Positions 25,697 to 35,219 of a DNA stretch of 64,000 nt are shown piece by piece. The DNA is taken from positions 78,555 to 142,554 of the forward strand of contig NZ_JALDYX010000007.1 in NCBI RefSeq assembly GCF_024267675.1. Reading direction: 5' to 3'. The translations under genes were made by a program, and so were the position numbers. The notes below the pieces were generated by a model. It was not told the DNA's origin. It worked only from the letters and a program-made list of their open reading frames with translations, and searched no databases. The first letter of the stretch is position 1. The number at the start of each line of letters is the position of its first letter. This stretch comes from Marinobacterium sedimentorum. Lineage in GTDB: Bacteria > Pseudomonadota > Gammaproteobacteria > Pseudomonadales > Balneatricaceae.

Positions 25697-26548
25697 TCAG
25701 GCAATCAGATCACTCTGGATGTCGAATTTCTGTTTGAAGCGCTGCAGTACCGCCTTTGCATCGGCCCGCACGCCGGTAAAGATTTCAAAGGCATCGATGC
25801 CCTGGTAAATGAACAGATCAAAGCCCGAGACGATCGCCAGGCCCCTGGCGTGCGCCTGCAGCAGAAACTCCGTATCGATGGGTGTATAGACCGCATCGAA
25901 GGCCCAGCGCTGCGACCCTATCAGTTCTGCCGCAATGGGCAGACCCGGCGTCTTGTAATGCCCTACCGGTGTGCAGTTCACCAGGCCATCGGCACTGGCA
26001 GCCGCTGCCGCCAGGCCGTCCGACGATACACTGGATGCATTGAACCCGGCAGCATTCAGCGCCGCGGCCAGGGAGGCCGCACTGGCGGCATTCAGGTCCG
26101 CGATCATCACTTCGGTGGCACCGACTTCAAAGAGCCCGAACGCCACCGCCCGGCCTACGCCGCCGGCGCCGATCAGCAGCACCCTGCCTGCAGCCTGCTC
26201 CCCCACACGCTGGCGATAGCCACGGATGAAGCCGGTGTAATCGGTATTGTGCGCAGACACTGAACCGCTCAGGTTGAGCGTATTGGTGGACCCCACCAGC
26301 CGTGCACCCTGATAGACCTCCCCCGCATGGGCAACCGCCAGCTGCTTGTAGGGGAAGGTCACGTTGGTGCCGCGATAGCCCTGCTCGCGCAGGCTGGCAA
26401 GGGTCGCGGCAAAGGCAGCTTCGCTGGCATCCGCCGGTTCGTGCAGCTCATAGCTCACCGGCAGATCATACATTTCACCCAGCATAATATGCAGGGCGGG
26501 CGAGCGGGACTGGGCAATGGATTGCCCTATGAGACCAAGTTTGAGCAT
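25697..26548 (-). CDS. aroE: Shikimate/quinate 5-dehydrogenase (AroE family)
   Basis: NAD(P)-dependent dehydrogenase of 283 residues. Substrate site: SRSPALHIML near residue 13 and the catalytic Lys in NVTFPYKQLA near residue 64. HNTDYTGF near residue 98 replaces the usual DNTD-G-GF. The nucleotide fold is LIGAGGVGRAVAFG, with an Asp after the second strand (MIADLNAA), which favours NAD over NADP. These changes suggest a catabolic quinate/shikimate dehydrogenase, not the biosynthetic enzyme; this is inference. It diverges from the TRAP genes and is followed by its own terminator. Confidence 0.85.
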   Translation of the reverse strand: MLKLGLIGQSIAQSRSPALHIMLGEMYDLPVSYELHEPADASEAAFAATLASLREQGYRGTNVTFPYKQLAVAHAGEVYQGARLVGSTNTLNLSGSVSAHNTDYTGFIRGYRQRVGEQAAGRVLLIGAGGVGRAVAFGLFEVGATEVMIADLNAASAASLAAALNAAGFNASSVSSDGLAAAAASADGLVNCTPVGHYKTPGLPIAAELIGSQRWAFDAVYTPIDTEFLLQAHARGLAIVSGFDLFIYQGIDAFEIFTGVRADAKAVLQRFKQKFDIQSDLIA

Positions 26549-26736
26549 TCTTATTCTCCACAGCGGTAACGCATCCGCCGAATTATTCAGGGGCCGCAGA
26601 GATCCGGAACAGCATCGCCCTAGTGCGCGCCATCAACCGGATCCGGTAACGGGAAGCCCCGTCGCCGACTGCGTTTTGAGATGAACAGATAATAGCCACC
26701 CCAACCAAGAATCGTCAATATGTATGATATTTTCAA

Positions 26737-26751
26737 AAATATAGGATATTT
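26737..26751. promoter_or_regulatory. Palindrome AAATAT-agg-ATATTT, aroE side
   Basis: Perfect 15-base inverted repeat 189 bases upstream of the aroE start. A near copy occurs at 26982-26996 in the same orientation. Both lie in the AT-rich 590-base aroE/dctP divergent region, which holds no gene. They look like operator sites for a dimeric repressor or activator. Confidence 0.45.
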
Positions 26752-26810
26752 AGACGGGCACGCCTGCAAGCCGCATGCTAGCTGGCCTGAGCCAGGATAA
26801 GGCGATAAAC

Positions 26811-26826
26811 ATATCGAAAACGATAT
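26811..26826. promoter_or_regulatory. Palindrome ATATCG-aaaa-CGATAT in the aroE/dctP region
   Basis: Same half-sites and spacing as the palindrome at 14939-14954 between quiC and pcaQ. Only the four central bases differ. This links the control regions of quiC/pcaQ and aroE/dctP. Confidence 0.5.
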
Positions 26827-26981
26827 ATAAAACAAACGAAATATCACTCTTCATATCAAGCTGCGTATTTCATGGGCAGAACGGTCGGCCGACAGGCAAC
26901 TTTGCAGACTAAGACCCTGAAATTGCTGGGTTTAAAGCAGCAACCAGGCACAGCCGGGGCGATAGTAAAGAATAAAAAACA

Positions 26982-26996
26982 AAATATAGGGTATTT
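26982..26996. promoter_or_regulatory. Second AAATAT-agg-GTATTT site, dctP side
   Basis: One base differs from the perfect copy at 26737-26751. It is 143 bases before dctP, so each divergent unit has one copy close to it. Confidence 0.45.
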
Positions 26997-27138
26997 TTGA
27001 TTTAAACCTACGAACTTGACGATGCTCAATACTGTTGCTAGCCTGCATTTCAACCTCAGGGGCCGCCCTGATGAGCACAAGCACTCACAACAACAAGTAA
27101 TAGCGGACGCCTACCTAAGTCCGTCTTTGGAGAGAAGC

Positions 27139-28158
27139 ATGAAACTTTCAACAAAAAAAATAACACTGGGATTAGCCACTGCCGCTGCCATGATTGCGCT
27201 GCAGACACAGGCCGCTGATATCGAGCTGACCCTGGGTCACGTCGATCCCCAGGAATGGACCACCTCCAAAAAAGGCGCCGCTTCCAAGGTCTTCAAGGAT
27301 CTGGTTGAAGCCGAGTCCGGTGGTCGCATCGCCGTGAACGTATACCCGGCCGGCCAGCTCGGTGGTGAAACCGACCTGCTGCAGTCCGCCCAGGAAGGCA
27401 CGCTGAGCATGGCCATGGTATCCGGCGCCTACTCCAAGCTCTGCGCCGAAGCCTCGGTACTGGAAATTCCCTACCTGTTCCCGTCTGCTCCTATCGCCTG
27501 GGAAGTGCTGGACGGTGAGTTCGGCAAGGCGCTCGGTGAGCACTGCCTGCAAAAAACCGGCCTGCGCACCCTGGCCTACGCCGAAACCGGCTTTCGCAAC
27601 TTCACCAACTCCAAGCGCCCGATCAACGAGCCCAAGGATCTGGAAGGTCTGAAAATCCGCGTCATGACCACGCCACTGTACGTCGAAATGGTCAAGGCTC
27701 TGGGTGGCGAGCCGACACCGATCGCCTGGCCTGAAGTACCCTCCGCTCTGGCGACCGGCGTCGTTGATGGTCAGGAAAACCCGGTCAGCGTGATTTATGG
27801 CAACAAGTTCTACGAAATGCAGAAGTACATCAGCCTGGATGGCCATGTATATGGCACCGACTTCATCCTGATGAACGACGAGCTGCTGCAGAGCCTGAGC
27901 CCGCAGGATCAGGCCATCATCAAGCGCGCCGCCAAGGTCGCAGGTCTTGTCGGTCGTGCCATTCAGCAGATCAACTCCGCTGAAGGTCTGGCGAAACTGG
28001 CCGAAAACGGCATGGAAATCACCGTGCCCGATGCCGAGCAGATGGCCAAGTTCCAGAGCACCGCTCAGCCGGCCGTGATCGAGTGGCTCAAGGGCGAAAT
28101 CGATCCGAGCTGGATCAACAAGGCTCAGGATGCGGTAAAAACTGCCTCCGCCGACTAG
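27139..28158 (+). CDS. dctP: TRAP transporter substrate-binding protein (DctP family)
   Basis: Periplasmic solute receptor of 339 residues. ATG at 27139 follows gagagaag and opens a signal peptide (MKLSTKKITLGLATAAAMI, cleaved after TQA). Family marks are LGHVDPQEWTTSKKG, YPAGQLGGETDLLQSAQEG, GFRNFTNSKRPINEPKDLEG with the Arg that binds the substrate carboxylate, and VVDGQENPVS. Neighbouring aroE and aroQ make quinate, shikimate or a related hydroaromatic acid the likely cargo; this is inference. A strong hairpin separates it from dctQ. Confidence 0.92.
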   Translation: MKLSTKKITLGLATAAAMIALQTQAADIELTLGHVDPQEWTTSKKGAASKVFKDLVEAESGGRIAVNVYPAGQLGGETDLLQSAQEGTLSMAMVSGAYSKLCAEASVLEIPYLFPSAPIAWEVLDGEFGKALGEHCLQKTGLRTLAYAETGFRNFTNSKRPINEPKDLEGLKIRVMTTPLYVEMVKALGGEPTPIAWPEVPSALATGVVDGQENPVSVIYGNKFYEMQKYISLDGHVYGTDFILMNDELLQSLSPQDQAIIKRAAKVAGLVGRAIQQINSAEGLAKLAENGMEITVPDAEQMAKFQSTAQPAVIEWLKGEIDPSWINKAQDAVKTASAD

Positions 28159-28172
28159 TCTGCCCTGACCGT

Positions 28173-28205
28173 CAAACGCCGGAGGCGCTGAGCCTCCGGC
28201 GTTTG
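28173..28205 (+). terminator. Perfect 14-bp stem-loop between dctP and dctQ
   Basis: CAAACGCCGGAGGC (28173-28186) pairs fully with GCCTCCGGCGTTTG (28192-28205) around gctga. No T-run follows. Such a hairpin commonly protects the binding-protein mRNA, so more receptor than membrane protein is made. Confidence 0.65.
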
Positions 28206-28236
28206 CACAACTACCTGTTTTCCGGGATCACAGCTT

Positions 28237-28698
28237 ATGAAGCTCTTCTACAAAAAAGTCCTGTCCTGGCTGACAGGCAGTTCGCTGTTTATCGTCTTTG
28301 CGGTGGTGCTGGTCAGCAGCATGAGCCGCTATACCTTCAACGCCCCCATTCTGTGGAGCGAGGAAGTCGCCAAGTTCGCCATGATTTACGGCGCCATGTT
28401 TGGCAGCATCCTGTGCTACCTCGAAGGAATCCATATCAAGTTCAGTTTTGTGGAAGACAGCGTGCCTGCGCCCGTGCGCCGGCTACTGGCCATTGTCGTC
28501 GACCTGGTGTCCCTGGTGGCCGGTGCAGTTCTGGTCTGGTCCGGTTACCTCTTTGTCCTCAAGCGTGGTGCCATCCTGGCGCCTGGAACCGGCTTGCCCA
28601 TGTACCTGTTTCAGTCCGCCATGATTGCCGGCGGCATCGGCCTGGTACTGGCGGCACTGATCAAGCTGTCTGAACACCGCACCGGCACCCCGGCCTGA
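28237..28698 (+). CDS. dctQ: TRAP transporter small membrane subunit (DctQ family)
   Basis: Small inner-membrane component, 153 residues with four predicted helices. The DctQ landmark WSEEVAKFAMIYGAMFGS is near residue 45, and the second pair of helices starts around residue 85. It forms the transport unit with DctM. The ATG lies 78 bases after dctP, behind the stem-loop, and dctM begins 83 bases further on. Confidence 0.88.
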   Translation: MKLFYKKVLSWLTGSSLFIVFAVVLVSSMSRYTFNAPILWSEEVAKFAMIYGAMFGSILCYLEGIHIKFSFVEDSVPAPVRRLLAIVVDLVSLVAGAVLVWSGYLFVLKRGAILAPGTGLPMYLFQSAMIAGGIGLVLAALIKLSEHRTGTPA

Positions 28699-28781
28699 CA
28701 CTCAGGCAGCTGCACATCTGAACAAGAGCCAAGGCGTTGCTCAATTACCGCTGAACGACGCCCAATAGAGCGAATAAGACT

Positions 28782-30050
28782 ATGGTTGGATTTCTGATAC
28801 TGTTCGTACTGCTGGCGATCGGCAGCCCTATTGCGTTTGCCATTCTGCTGGCCGTGTTTGGGCATGTGTCCCAGACGCCGTTTTCCTTTGGTCTGGTCAG
28901 CCAGCGTATTTTCTCGGGCCTCGACTCCTTCGCCATCCTCGCCATCCCGCTGTTCGTGCTGGCGGGCGAGCTGATGAACGAGAGTGGCATTACCGGGCGC
29001 ATCATCACTTTCGCCAATGCCCTGGTCGGCCACATGAAAGCCGGCCTGGCACAGGTGAATATCTGGGCCTCGGTGATCTTCGCAGGCCTGTCCGGCTCCG
29101 CCGTGGCAGACACCTCGGCCCTGGGTCGCATCTTTATTCCCACCATGGAGAAAGAAGGTTACCCGCGGGATTTCGCCGCCGCCCTGACGGCCGCCTCCTC
29201 CGTGATAGGCCCCATGATCCCCCCCAGTATTCCGGTCATTATCTACGCCCTGATCACCACCGGCGTATCGGTACCGGCACTGTTTCTGGCGGGCGTGGCC
29301 CCTGGCCTGCTGCTGGCCATTGGGCTTTCGATCTATGTGCGTTTTTTCGCCGCCCACTATGCGCCGCTGCGTAAAAAGCTGTCGAATAAAGAACGTTTCA
29401 AGGCCTTTGTCGACGCCCTGATTCCGCTGTTTATGCCGGTCTTTATTGTTGGTTCCATCATTACCGGCGTCGTCACACCGACGGAAGCGGCAGCGCTGGC
29501 CGCGGGCTATGCCCTGGTCGCCGGCATGTTCGTGCTCAAGAGCCTGCATCTGAGCCAGCTGCCGCGCATATTCACCCGCGCCATGCGTGACTCGTCAATC
29601 ATCCTGATCATTATTGCCGTGGTCGCTGCGGCCAACTGGATGCTGACCTTCTCCCGCGTGCCCCAGACCGTCAGCAGCTTCGTGCTGGACGAAATTTCGA
29701 GCCCCTGGGTGTTCCTGATCGCGGTGAACCTGATTCTGCTGGTTGTCGGCCTGTTCCTTGAGGGCATCGCCGCCATGCTGATTCTGCTGCCGATCCTGCA
29801 TCCCATCGCCATGAGCCTGGGAATTGATCCGACGCACTTTGGCATAGTCGTGATCTTCAACCTGATGATCGGGCTGGTTACGCCACCCATGGGTATCTGC
29901 CTGTTCGTATCCAACTCCATCGCCAATGTAGGCATGGGGGCGATATCGCGCCGCATCATGCCCATGTTCCTGGTTGAGCTGCTGGTGCTGATCATCATCA
30001 CCTTCATACCGCAGACCGTGACCTTTATACCCGGGCTCTTTGGCTACTGA
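28782..30050 (+). CDS. dctM: TRAP transporter large permease (DctM family)
   Basis: Sodium-coupled permease of 422 residues with about twelve helices. Typical motifs are [17 protein letters not shown] near residue 63, [15 protein letters not shown] near 105, the re-entrant [15 protein letters not shown] near 142, [16 protein letters not shown] near 228 and [16 protein letters not shown] near 367. It works with DctP and DctQ. aroQ starts 17 bases after its stop, so uptake and the dehydratase step appear co-transcribed. Confidence 0.92.
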   Translation: MVGFLILFVLLAIGSPIAFAILLAVFGHVSQTPFSFGLVSQRIFSGLDSFAILAIPLFVLAGELMNESGITGRIITFANALVGHMKAGLAQVNIWASVIFAGLSGSAVADTSALGRIFIPTMEKEGYPRDFAAALTAASSVIGPMIPPSIPVIIYALITTGVSVPALFLAGVAPGLLLAIGLSIYVRFFAAHYAPLRKKLSNKERFKAFVDALIPLFMPVFIVGSIITGVVTPTEAAALAAGYALVAGMFVLKSLHLSQLPRIFTRAMRDSSIILIIIAVVAAANWMLTFSRVPQTVSSFVLDEISSPWVFLIAVNLILLVVGLFLEGIAAMLILLPILHPIAMSLGIDPTHFGIVVIFNLMIGLVTPPMGICLFVSNSIANVGMGAISRRIMPMFLVELLVLIIITFIPQTVTFIPGLFGY

Positions 30051-30067
30051 TCATCGGAGACTTTGAA

Positions 30068-30505
30068 ATGAGCACACGCATCTATGTACTGAATGGCCCG
30101 AACCTGAACCTGCTGGGCACTCGCCAGCCGGAGGTTTACGGCCATGAAACCCTGGCCGACGTGCAGCAACGCCTGATCGGCCGGGCCGCAGAACTGGGAT
30201 TTGAGATTGATTTTTTCCAGAGCAATCACGAAGGGGAAATTATCGACAAGATTCACGAAGCCCGCAGCCGGGCCGACGGCATTATCATCAACCCGGCAGC
30301 CTACAGCCACACCTCGGTGGCCATCCTGGATGCGCTGAACAGCTTCGAAAAGCCGGTCATCGAGGTGCACATTTCCAACATCCACAAGCGTGAAGCCTTC
30401 CGCCACCACTCCTTTGTCTCGGCGCGGGCCGAGGGGGTGATTGCAGGTCTGGGTACCAAGGGCTATCTGCTGGCGCTGGAGTACTTCGTCGAGGCAGGCC
30501 AATAA
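30068..30505 (+). CDS. aroQ: Type II 3-dehydroquinate dehydratase
   Basis: Flavodoxin-like dehydratase of 145 residues interconverting 3-dehydroquinate and 3-dehydroshikimate. Sequence marks: [19 protein letters not shown] with the catalytic Arg/Tyr, [27 protein letters not shown], and [17 protein letters not shown] with the catalytic His. Placed directly after the TRAP genes, it most likely serves quinate breakdown, though it could double for biosynthesis. The gene is convergent with the cyclic-nucleotide-binding gene. Confidence 0.95.
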   Translation: MSTRIYVLNGPNLNLLGTRQPEVYGHETLADVQQRLIGRAAELGFEIDFFQSNHEGEIIDKIHEARSRADGIIINPAAYSHTSVAILDALNSFEKPVIEVHISNIHKREAFRHHSFVSARAEGVIAGLGTKGYLLALEYFVEAGQ

Positions 30506-30596
30506 AGTCCGCTTTTGTTATGCACGCCGCCGGCCAGCCAGCCGGTGGCACTCTCCTACCCTCGCCCCCGCCCTCTGCTCATCCCCTGCTTAATAT

Positions 30597-31100
30597 TTAA
30601 TTGCGCCCGCTGGCGATCAGCACACTCTGATCGACAATTACTTCAGCCAGCGTTATCACCGTACGTGCCATCTCCCGAGACAGGTTGATCATCAGCAGGC
30701 CAAAGTCATCCGACGCTTGCAGGTGCAGCTCGTAAAACTGATCAGACGAGATATGTACCAGGGTAGTGGGCTGCTGGGCCACACTGGTTGACCAGCGGTC
30801 GTGCAGGCCGATCATGTCGACGAAGCCCAGTTGTTCGCCATTGCGATACAGCCGCGTCAGCGCATCCCGGTCGTGATGGTGCATATAGAGGGCGATAGAG
30901 CCCCGGAGAATGACATAGAAGCCGCGGGTCTTGTCACCCGGGCGGTACAGCACCTCGCCCTGGGAGAGCTCAGATACCTGGCCGTTTTCGAGCAGGCTGA
31001 GAATGGTGCCGTCCTGCAGCGCCCCGAAGGTCGACAGGGCACGAAAGTAATCCTCCCCCCAACGCTGCCACAGATCATTACCAGCAATAGTGCGCATCAC
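30597..31100 (-). CDS. Stand-alone cyclic nucleotide-binding domain protein
   Basis: Protein of 167 residues made of a CRP-type cyclic nucleotide-binding beta roll (about 25-145: LSQGEVLYRPGDKTRGFYVI, RGSIALYMHH, EQLGFVDMIG). The phosphate-binding cassette is degenerate compared with CRP, and no DNA-binding helix-turn-helix follows; the chain ends in a short helix. It cannot therefore act as a CRP-like transcription factor itself. It lies 88 bases after folE on the same strand. Its ligand and partner are unknown. Confidence 0.75.
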   Translation of the reverse strand: MMRTIAGNDLWQRWGEDYFRALSTFGALQDGTILSLLENGQVSELSQGEVLYRPGDKTRGFYVILRGSIALYMHHHDRDALTRLYRNGEQLGFVDMIGLHDRWSTSVAQQPTTLVHISSDQFYELHLQASDDFGLLMINLSREMARTVITLAEVIVDQSVLIASGRN

Positions 31101-31188
31101 TCATGCCCCCCGCTTTGGAGACTGCCAATCTCTCTGTAGGCAGTGTGGCGGGCTCAGCGTTTCCCCCAGGCCCGCCCGGGTATCATAT

Positions 31189-31827
31189 TCAGCCGAGAAA
31201 TTCGGCTCTTGTGCGGGCGTTGCTTTTAAAGCTGCCGCCCAGTGCCGTGGTTTCGGTCTGGGAGTTGGCATCCATGACCCCGCGGGACTTAACGCAGTAG
31301 TGTACCGCACTGATACTGACGGCCACGTTGTCTGTGCCAAGCAGCGTCTGCAACGCCACCAGAATCTGCTGTGTCAGGCGTTCCTGTACCTGCGGGCGCT
31401 GGGCGAAGAAACGTACAATTCGGTTGATCTTGGACAGGCCGATAATGGTCTGATCCGGAATATAGGCCACCTTGGCCACGCCATCAATCGTCACGAAGTG
31501 GTGCTCACAGGTGCTGACGACACTGATGTCCCGCACCTTGACCATTTCCTCCACCTGCATCTTGTTCTCGATCAGCGCCATCTTTGGAAAGCGGGCGTAA
31601 TCGAGGCCGGCGAAGATCTCGTTGACATACATCTTGGCAATGCGATGCGGCGTTTCCGCCAGGCTGTCATCACTGAGGTCCAGCCCCAGCGTGCCAACCA
31701 CTTCGGTCATCAAGCTTTTGATGCGTTCGTACTTCTGTTCGCTGCTCATGCCGTTCTCCTGCAGCGGAGTTTCCAGGCCCCGAGCGATCAGCACTTCACG
31801 AACAATCTGCGCTTCATTGGATATCAT
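31189..31827 (-). CDS. folE: GTP cyclohydrolase I
   Basis: First enzyme of tetrahydrofolate (and some queuosine or pterin) synthesis: GTP to dihydroneopterin triphosphate. 212 residues. Zinc and catalytic residues are in [14 protein letters not shown] near residue 108 and [12 protein letters not shown] near residue 180; [16 protein letters not shown] near residue 141 is the usual family signature, and [11 protein letters not shown] near residue 57 is also conserved. The N-terminal 25 residues are variable. A second in-frame ATG at residue 27 exists, but the full-length start keeps the usual family length. Confidence 0.94.
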   Translation of the reverse strand: MISNEAQIVREVLIARGLETPLQENGMSSEQKYERIKSLMTEVVGTLGLDLSDDSLAETPHRIAKMYVNEIFAGLDYARFPKMALIENKMQVEEMVKVRDISVVSTCEHHFVTIDGVAKVAYIPDQTIIGLSKINRIVRFFAQRPQVQERLTQQILVALQTLLGTDNVAVSISAVHYCVKSRGVMDANSQTETTALGGSFKSNARTRAEFLG

Positions 31828-31920
31828 TTTTCCATCCTGGGTTTGACGGGAATGCGAGAGTTCCCAGATTCGGATTCCCGTACCTTTTACTTTTTATTCG
31901 ATAGGGCAACTGTCTGCGTG

Positions 31921-31943
31921 AAACCTGCTCGCAGGTTTTTTAT
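31921..31943 (+). terminator. Orphan plus-strand terminator upstream of folE
   Basis: AAACCTGC (31921-31928) pairs with GCAGGTTT (31931-31938) and runs into ttttatc. No plus-strand gene ends here: folE and mmsA are both on the minus strand. It may end a small RNA read antisense to the folE leader, or be bidirectional. Confidence 0.45.
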
Positions 31944-32014
31944 CAGAATCGCAAGGGTTTGCCTTGCGTTGGTAACGCGATATTAACAATCGGCAGCGCC
32001 GCTGAATACTTTAT

Positions 32015-32049
32015 ATAAGAAAACCGGATCAGATTGCTCTGATCCGGTT
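32015..32049 (-). terminator. Rho-independent terminator after mmsA
   Basis: AACCGGATCAGA (32022-32033) pairs perfectly with TCTGATCCGGTT (32038-32049) across four bases. Read on the minus strand the stem is followed by ttttcttatat. It ends the bauA-mmsA transcript. The rest of 31828-32166 holds the folE promoter region and no gene. Confidence 0.8.
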
Positions 32050-32166
32050 CAATTCCGGTGTTTTCAAGGGCCTATACAGGACATCTGATCTGGCAGCCGC
32101 CCAGGCCGTGCCCGAAAACGCCACTGCTAAAATCCTTTAACTAACGTGCTACAACTCATTCCAGCC

Positions 32167-33657
<1,491 letters not shown>

Positions 33658-33694
33658 GCTGTTGCCTCCGTCAATGTGTTGTAGTCGCGGTCGT

Positions 33695-35038
33695 TCAGTC
33701 GAGTTCGGCGAAGGCATCGCCCAGGGCATTGATCACCCGGTCAATTTCTTCAGGCTCGACGATAAAGGGCAGGCCCAGCTGGATGGTGTCGCCGCCGTAA
33801 CGCACGTAGAAGCCCTTCTCCCAGCACTTCATGGCAATTTCATAAGGCCGACGCGCCGGCTCGCCGGGGTAGCTTTCAATCTGCAGGGCACCGGCCAGAC
33901 CGTAGTTGCGGATATCGCTGATATAGCGCGTACCCTTGAGGCTGTGCAGCGCGTTCTCGAACACCGGGCTCATTTCCTTAACCCGGTTGATCAGGTTGTC
34001 GTTCTGCAGAATATCCAGCGACGCCAGGGCCGCGGCACAGGCTACCGGGTGACCGGAGTAGGTATAGCCGTGGGGCAGTTCCAGCATGTATTCAGGCCCG
34101 CCCTGCTCCATGAAGGTCTGGTAGATCTCACCTTTGCAAATCACCGCACCCATAGGTACTGCGCCGTTGGTCAACTGCTTGGCGACGTTCATGATGTCCG
34201 GCACCACGCCGAATTCTTCGGCGCCTGTCATGGAGCCCATGCGGCCAAAGCCGGTAATGACCTCGTCAAAGATCAGCAGAATGTCGTGCTGATCGCAGAT
34301 CTCGCGCAGGCGTTTCAGGTAGCCCACAGGCGGCGGAATAACGCCGGCGGAGCCCGCCATCGGCTCGACGATCACGGCCGCGATATTGCTGGCATCGTGC
34401 AGCGCGATCAGCTCGAGCAGATCCTCGGCCTTGTCGGCGCCCACTTCCGGCATGCCACGGGTAAAGGCATTTTCCTTCAGCAGCGTATGGGGCAGGTGAT
34501 CGGCATCGATGCCCTGGCCAAACAGGGCCCGGTTGGCACCGATACCGCCCAGGCTAATACCGCCGAAGTTAACACCGTGGTAGCCCTTGGCACGGCCGAT
34601 CAGCTTGGTCTTGCTGGCCTTGCCCTTCTTGCGCCAGTAAGCGCGGGCGATCTTCAGCGAGGTATCGGCACTCTCTGAACCGGAACCGGTGTAGAACACA
34701 TAATCGAGCCCCTTGGGGGTCAGCTCGCGGATGCGGTGCGCCAGCTCAAACGCCTTGGGGTGGCCGTGCTGAAACGCCGGCGCATAGTCGAGTTCGCGCA
34801 GCTGCCTGGAGACCGCCTCGGCGATCTCGGGCCTGTTGTGACCGGCGCCGCAGGTCCACAGACCCGACAGGCCATCGAAGATGCGACGGCCATCGGCCGT
34901 CTTGTAGTAGGCACCTTCGGCACCAACAATGATGCGCGGGTCGGCCTTGAACTGACGGTTGGCCGTGTACGGCATCCAGTAGGCATCGAGCTGCTCGGCG
35001 CTGAGCCCGGCGGTTTTGCTAGTATCCAGTTCAGACAT
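33695..35038 (-). CDS. bauA: Beta-alanine:pyruvate (omega-amino acid) aminotransferase
   Basis: Class III PLP aminotransferase of 447 residues. The N-terminal YWMPYTANRQFKADPR and LDYAPAFQHGHPKAFELAHR are typical of the BauA/omega-transaminase group. The PLP site shows FYTGSGSESADTSLKIAR, the Asp in LLIFDEVITGFGRMG, and the Schiff-base Lys in NVAKQLTNGAVPMG. Start at 35038 (MSELDTSK) was chosen over an in-frame ATG at 35128, which would add 30 unrelated residues. With mmsA it forms a beta-alanine operon; a divergent LysR gene probably regulates it. Other omega-amines or taurine are possible amino donors. Confidence 0.9.
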   Translation of the reverse strand: MSELDTSKTAGLSAEQLDAYWMPYTANRQFKADPRIIVGAEGAYYKTADGRRIFDGLSGLWTCGAGHNRPEIAEAVSRQLRELDYAPAFQHGHPKAFELAHRIRELTPKGLDYVFYTGSGSESADTSLKIARAYWRKKGKASKTKLIGRAKGYHGVNFGGISLGGIGANRALFGQGIDADHLPHTLLKENAFTRGMPEVGADKAEDLLELIALHDASNIAAVIVEPMAGSAGVIPPPVGYLKRLREICDQHDILLIFDEVITGFGRMGSMTGAEEFGVVPDIMNVAKQLTNGAVPMGAVICKGEIYQTFMEQGGPEYMLELPHGYTYSGHPVACAAALASLDILQNDNLINRVKEMSPVFENALHSLKGTRYISDIRNYGLAGALQIESYPGEPARRPYEIAMKCWEKGFYVRYGGDTIQLGLPFIVEPEEIDRVINALGDAFAELD

Positions 35039-35180
35039 GGCATACCCCTTGTTATTAAATCGGCGATGATCTGTGGGTGACTCTGTATAGACCGAGTGTG
35101 CCGAAGCACTACTGTAAATTAAACACAAACATATTAATCTTTAGGCAAGTGTTTACTTAACTTACAATCGGGCCTTGATG

Positions 35181-35194
35181 TACCCTTAAGGGTA
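35181..35194. promoter_or_regulatory. Perfect palindrome TACCCTTAAGGGTA between bauA and LysR
   Basis: This 14-base palindrome lies 25 bases before the LysR start and about 140 before bauA. It is a likely autoregulatory operator of the LysR protein or a shared divergent control site. Confidence 0.45.
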
Positions 35195-35219
35195 GCCAAA
35201 AGAATCAAGGAGTTGCGCC

